Assembly (NCBI GenBank): GCA_030614035.1
Contig: JAUWKW010000072.1
Span: forward strand, 1-7,142
Direction of reading: 5' to 3'
DNA from: Chromatiales bacterium
Lineage (GTDB): Bacteria; Pseudomonadota; Gammaproteobacteria; Steroidobacterales; GCA-2729495
DNA: 7,142 bases
Within the stretch, counting starts at the first letter, position 1. Each line of letters opens with the position of its first letter. This document shows, piece by piece, positions 6,378 to 7,142 of the stretch. The position numbers and the translations under genes are program-made. The notes below the pieces were generated by a model. The model did not search any database. It saw only the letters and a list, made by a program, of their open reading frames with translations, and was not told the origin of the DNA.

Positions 6378-6381
6378 CTCC
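6378..6381 (-). promoter_or_regulatory. Ribosome binding site deciding the coaD start
   Basis: GGAG on the minus strand lies one base from the GTG at 6376 and seven bases from the GTG at 6370. The spacing favours the second GTG. Collinearity with E. coli CoaD residues agrees. Confidence 0.7.
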
Positions 6382-6404
6382 GTTTCGCCTAAAAAAATGC
6401 CGCT

Positions 6405-6980
6405 TCAGCCTTTCCACCGCGCCAACGCGTAGACTACCTGGCCCGCCGATTTCTGCTGCAGCAGTTCCCAGGAATCTGGCAGGGCAGGCGGACCCTGCCG
6501 GTGACCGGTTTCCAGGTAAACAAAAGCTCCAGGCGCCAGCCAACCGCGGCTGCCGAGCAGTGTACACAAATTTTCCAGGCCCGGACCGTCGAACGGCGGA
6601 TCCAGAAACACCAGATCGAAGGCGCTAGGCTCAGTTTGCAAAAACTCACCGGCATCTTTGTTAAGTACTTGCACTGCTGGGCAGCCCAACTCTTTAAGTG
6701 TTTCGCGCAAACCTTGAGCGGCGGCTTTGTCCCGTTCGACAAAGACCATCTGGGATGCGCCGCGCGACAGTGCCTCGATGCCCAGCGCCCCGGTACCCGC
6801 GAACAGATCGAGCCCGCGCGTGCCTTCGATCACTGGCGCGAGCCAATTAAACACGGTCTCCCTGACGCGATCCGGCGTCGGGCGAATTCCGTCGGCCACA
6901 ATCCTGAGGCGCCGGCCCTTCCACTGGCCCGCAATGATTCGAAGCTTCGACTTATCGCCCCGGTCTTTACGTTGCGTCAT
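6405..6980 (-). CDS. rsmD: 16S rRNA (guanine(966)-N2)-methyltransferase RsmD
   Basis: SAM-dependent enzyme that methylates N2 of G966 of 16S rRNA in the assembling 30S subunit. Protein of 191 residues, close to the 198 of E. coli. Seen directly: LRIIAGQWKGRRL (13-25) and RPTPDRVRETVFNWLAPV (33-50), both family signatures; the SAM-binding glycine loop DLFAGTGALGIEALSRGA (58-75); an acidic VERD strand end (81-84); the catalytic DPPF motif (127-130); and AGQVVYALAR near the end. The ATG at 6980 is chosen because conserved sequence starts soon after it. A TTG at 7088 would add 36 unconserved residues and run through the upstream palindrome. The ribosome binding site is weak (GGGCGGGA). It is probably the first gene of an rsmD-coaD(-ggt) unit. 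In several gammaproteobacteria a divergent or adjacent neighbour is ftsY or a peptidase; that side is outside the window. Confidence 0.97.
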   Translation of the reverse strand: MTQRKDRGDKSKLRIIAGQWKGRRLRIVADGIRPTPDRVRETVFNWLAPVIEGTRGLDLFAGTGALGIEALSRGASQMVFVERDKAAAQGLRETLKELGCPAVQVLNKDAGEFLQTEPSAFDLVFLDPPFDGPGLENLCTLLGSRGWLAPGAFVYLETGHRQGPPALPDSWELLQQKSAGQVVYALARWKG

Positions 6981-7051
6981 AAATCCCGCCCGTATTGAAA
7001 AACTCGCGCTGCAAAAAAGCGCGGGCAGCGACCCGGAACGATTTTGATGAA

Positions 7052-7082
7052 ATTGTACGGACAGTTTGCATTGTACGTACAA
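7052..7082. repeat. Repeated TTGTACG motif with a 12-base palindrome upstream of rsmD
   Basis: ATTGTACGGACA (7052-7063) and ATTGTACGTACA (7070-7081) match in 11 of 12 bases and start 18 bases apart. The second copy contains the perfect palindrome TTGTACGTACAA (7071-7082). On the minus strand each copy also supplies TACAAT, a 5-of-6 match to a -10 element, though neither has a good -35 at normal spacing (TTGTAC lies 19 bases from one). The layout suits a dimeric repressor site over the rsmD promoter, or over a divergent promoter for a gene beyond the right edge. The regulator is not identifiable from sequence. The remaining upstream DNA (6981-7051 and 7083-7142) shows no gene. Confidence 0.45.
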
Positions 7083-7142
7083 ATCCAAATAACCGCCCGT
7101 ACTTTAATCCAGTTGCATTAATTGTTATCCGATACCGATTCA

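Noticed and set aside
6981..7088. N-terminal extension of rsmD from a TTG at 7088
   Set aside because: The extra 36 residues have no resemblance to RsmD, the codon stretch crosses the palindromic repeat, and the ATG at 6980 gives the usual length.
7120..7131. Match to a lac operator half-site on the minus strand (CGGATAACAATT)
   Set aside because: Only one half matches, there is no lac-type gene nearby and no partner half-site; a 12-base AT-rich match is plausibly chance.

Overview
The window is ordinary chromosomal housekeeping DNA from a gammaproteobacterium. The evidence is close protein resemblance to E. coli and Pseudomonas families, the gene order, a Pseudomonas-like 51-residue L33, and a DesA-type phospholipid desaturase. 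Base composition is moderately GC-rich and looks even across the genes. I cannot name the genus. I found no mobile element, CRISPR array, tRNA or rRNA, and no uncharacterised gene system. The points worth a second look are regulatory DNA and gene-order changes, not a new system.

Layout from left to right: the start of coaBC (minus strand, cut by the window edge); radC (plus); rpmB and rpmG (plus) behind a good sigma70-type promoter; a symmetric terminator; a DesA-type fatty acid desaturase (minus); a 259-base divergent spacer with several dyads; mutM (plus); ggt (minus, convergent with mutM); coaD (minus); rsmD (minus); and a 162-base upstream region of rsmD carrying a 12-base palindrome next to a diverged copy of itself. 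No gene-free stretch exceeds 300 bases.

As I recall it, coaBC / radC-rpmB-rpmG-mutM / coaD is the E. coli block, with the same relative orientations: coaBC divergent from radC, and coaD convergent with mutM. Here the block is interrupted twice. The desaturase with its terminator separates mutM from the ribosomal protein genes, and ggt lies between mutM and coaD. Minus-strand rsmD-coaD-ggt may form one transcription unit, with spacers of 34 and about 105 bases.

Functional themes: coenzyme A synthesis (CoaBC makes 4'-phosphopantetheine and CoaD adenylylates it), ribosome parts and 16S rRNA methylation (L28, L33, RsmD), DNA repair (MutM), membrane lipid desaturation (DesA-like) and periplasmic glutathione breakdown (GGT). 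RadC is conserved but its role is unsettled.
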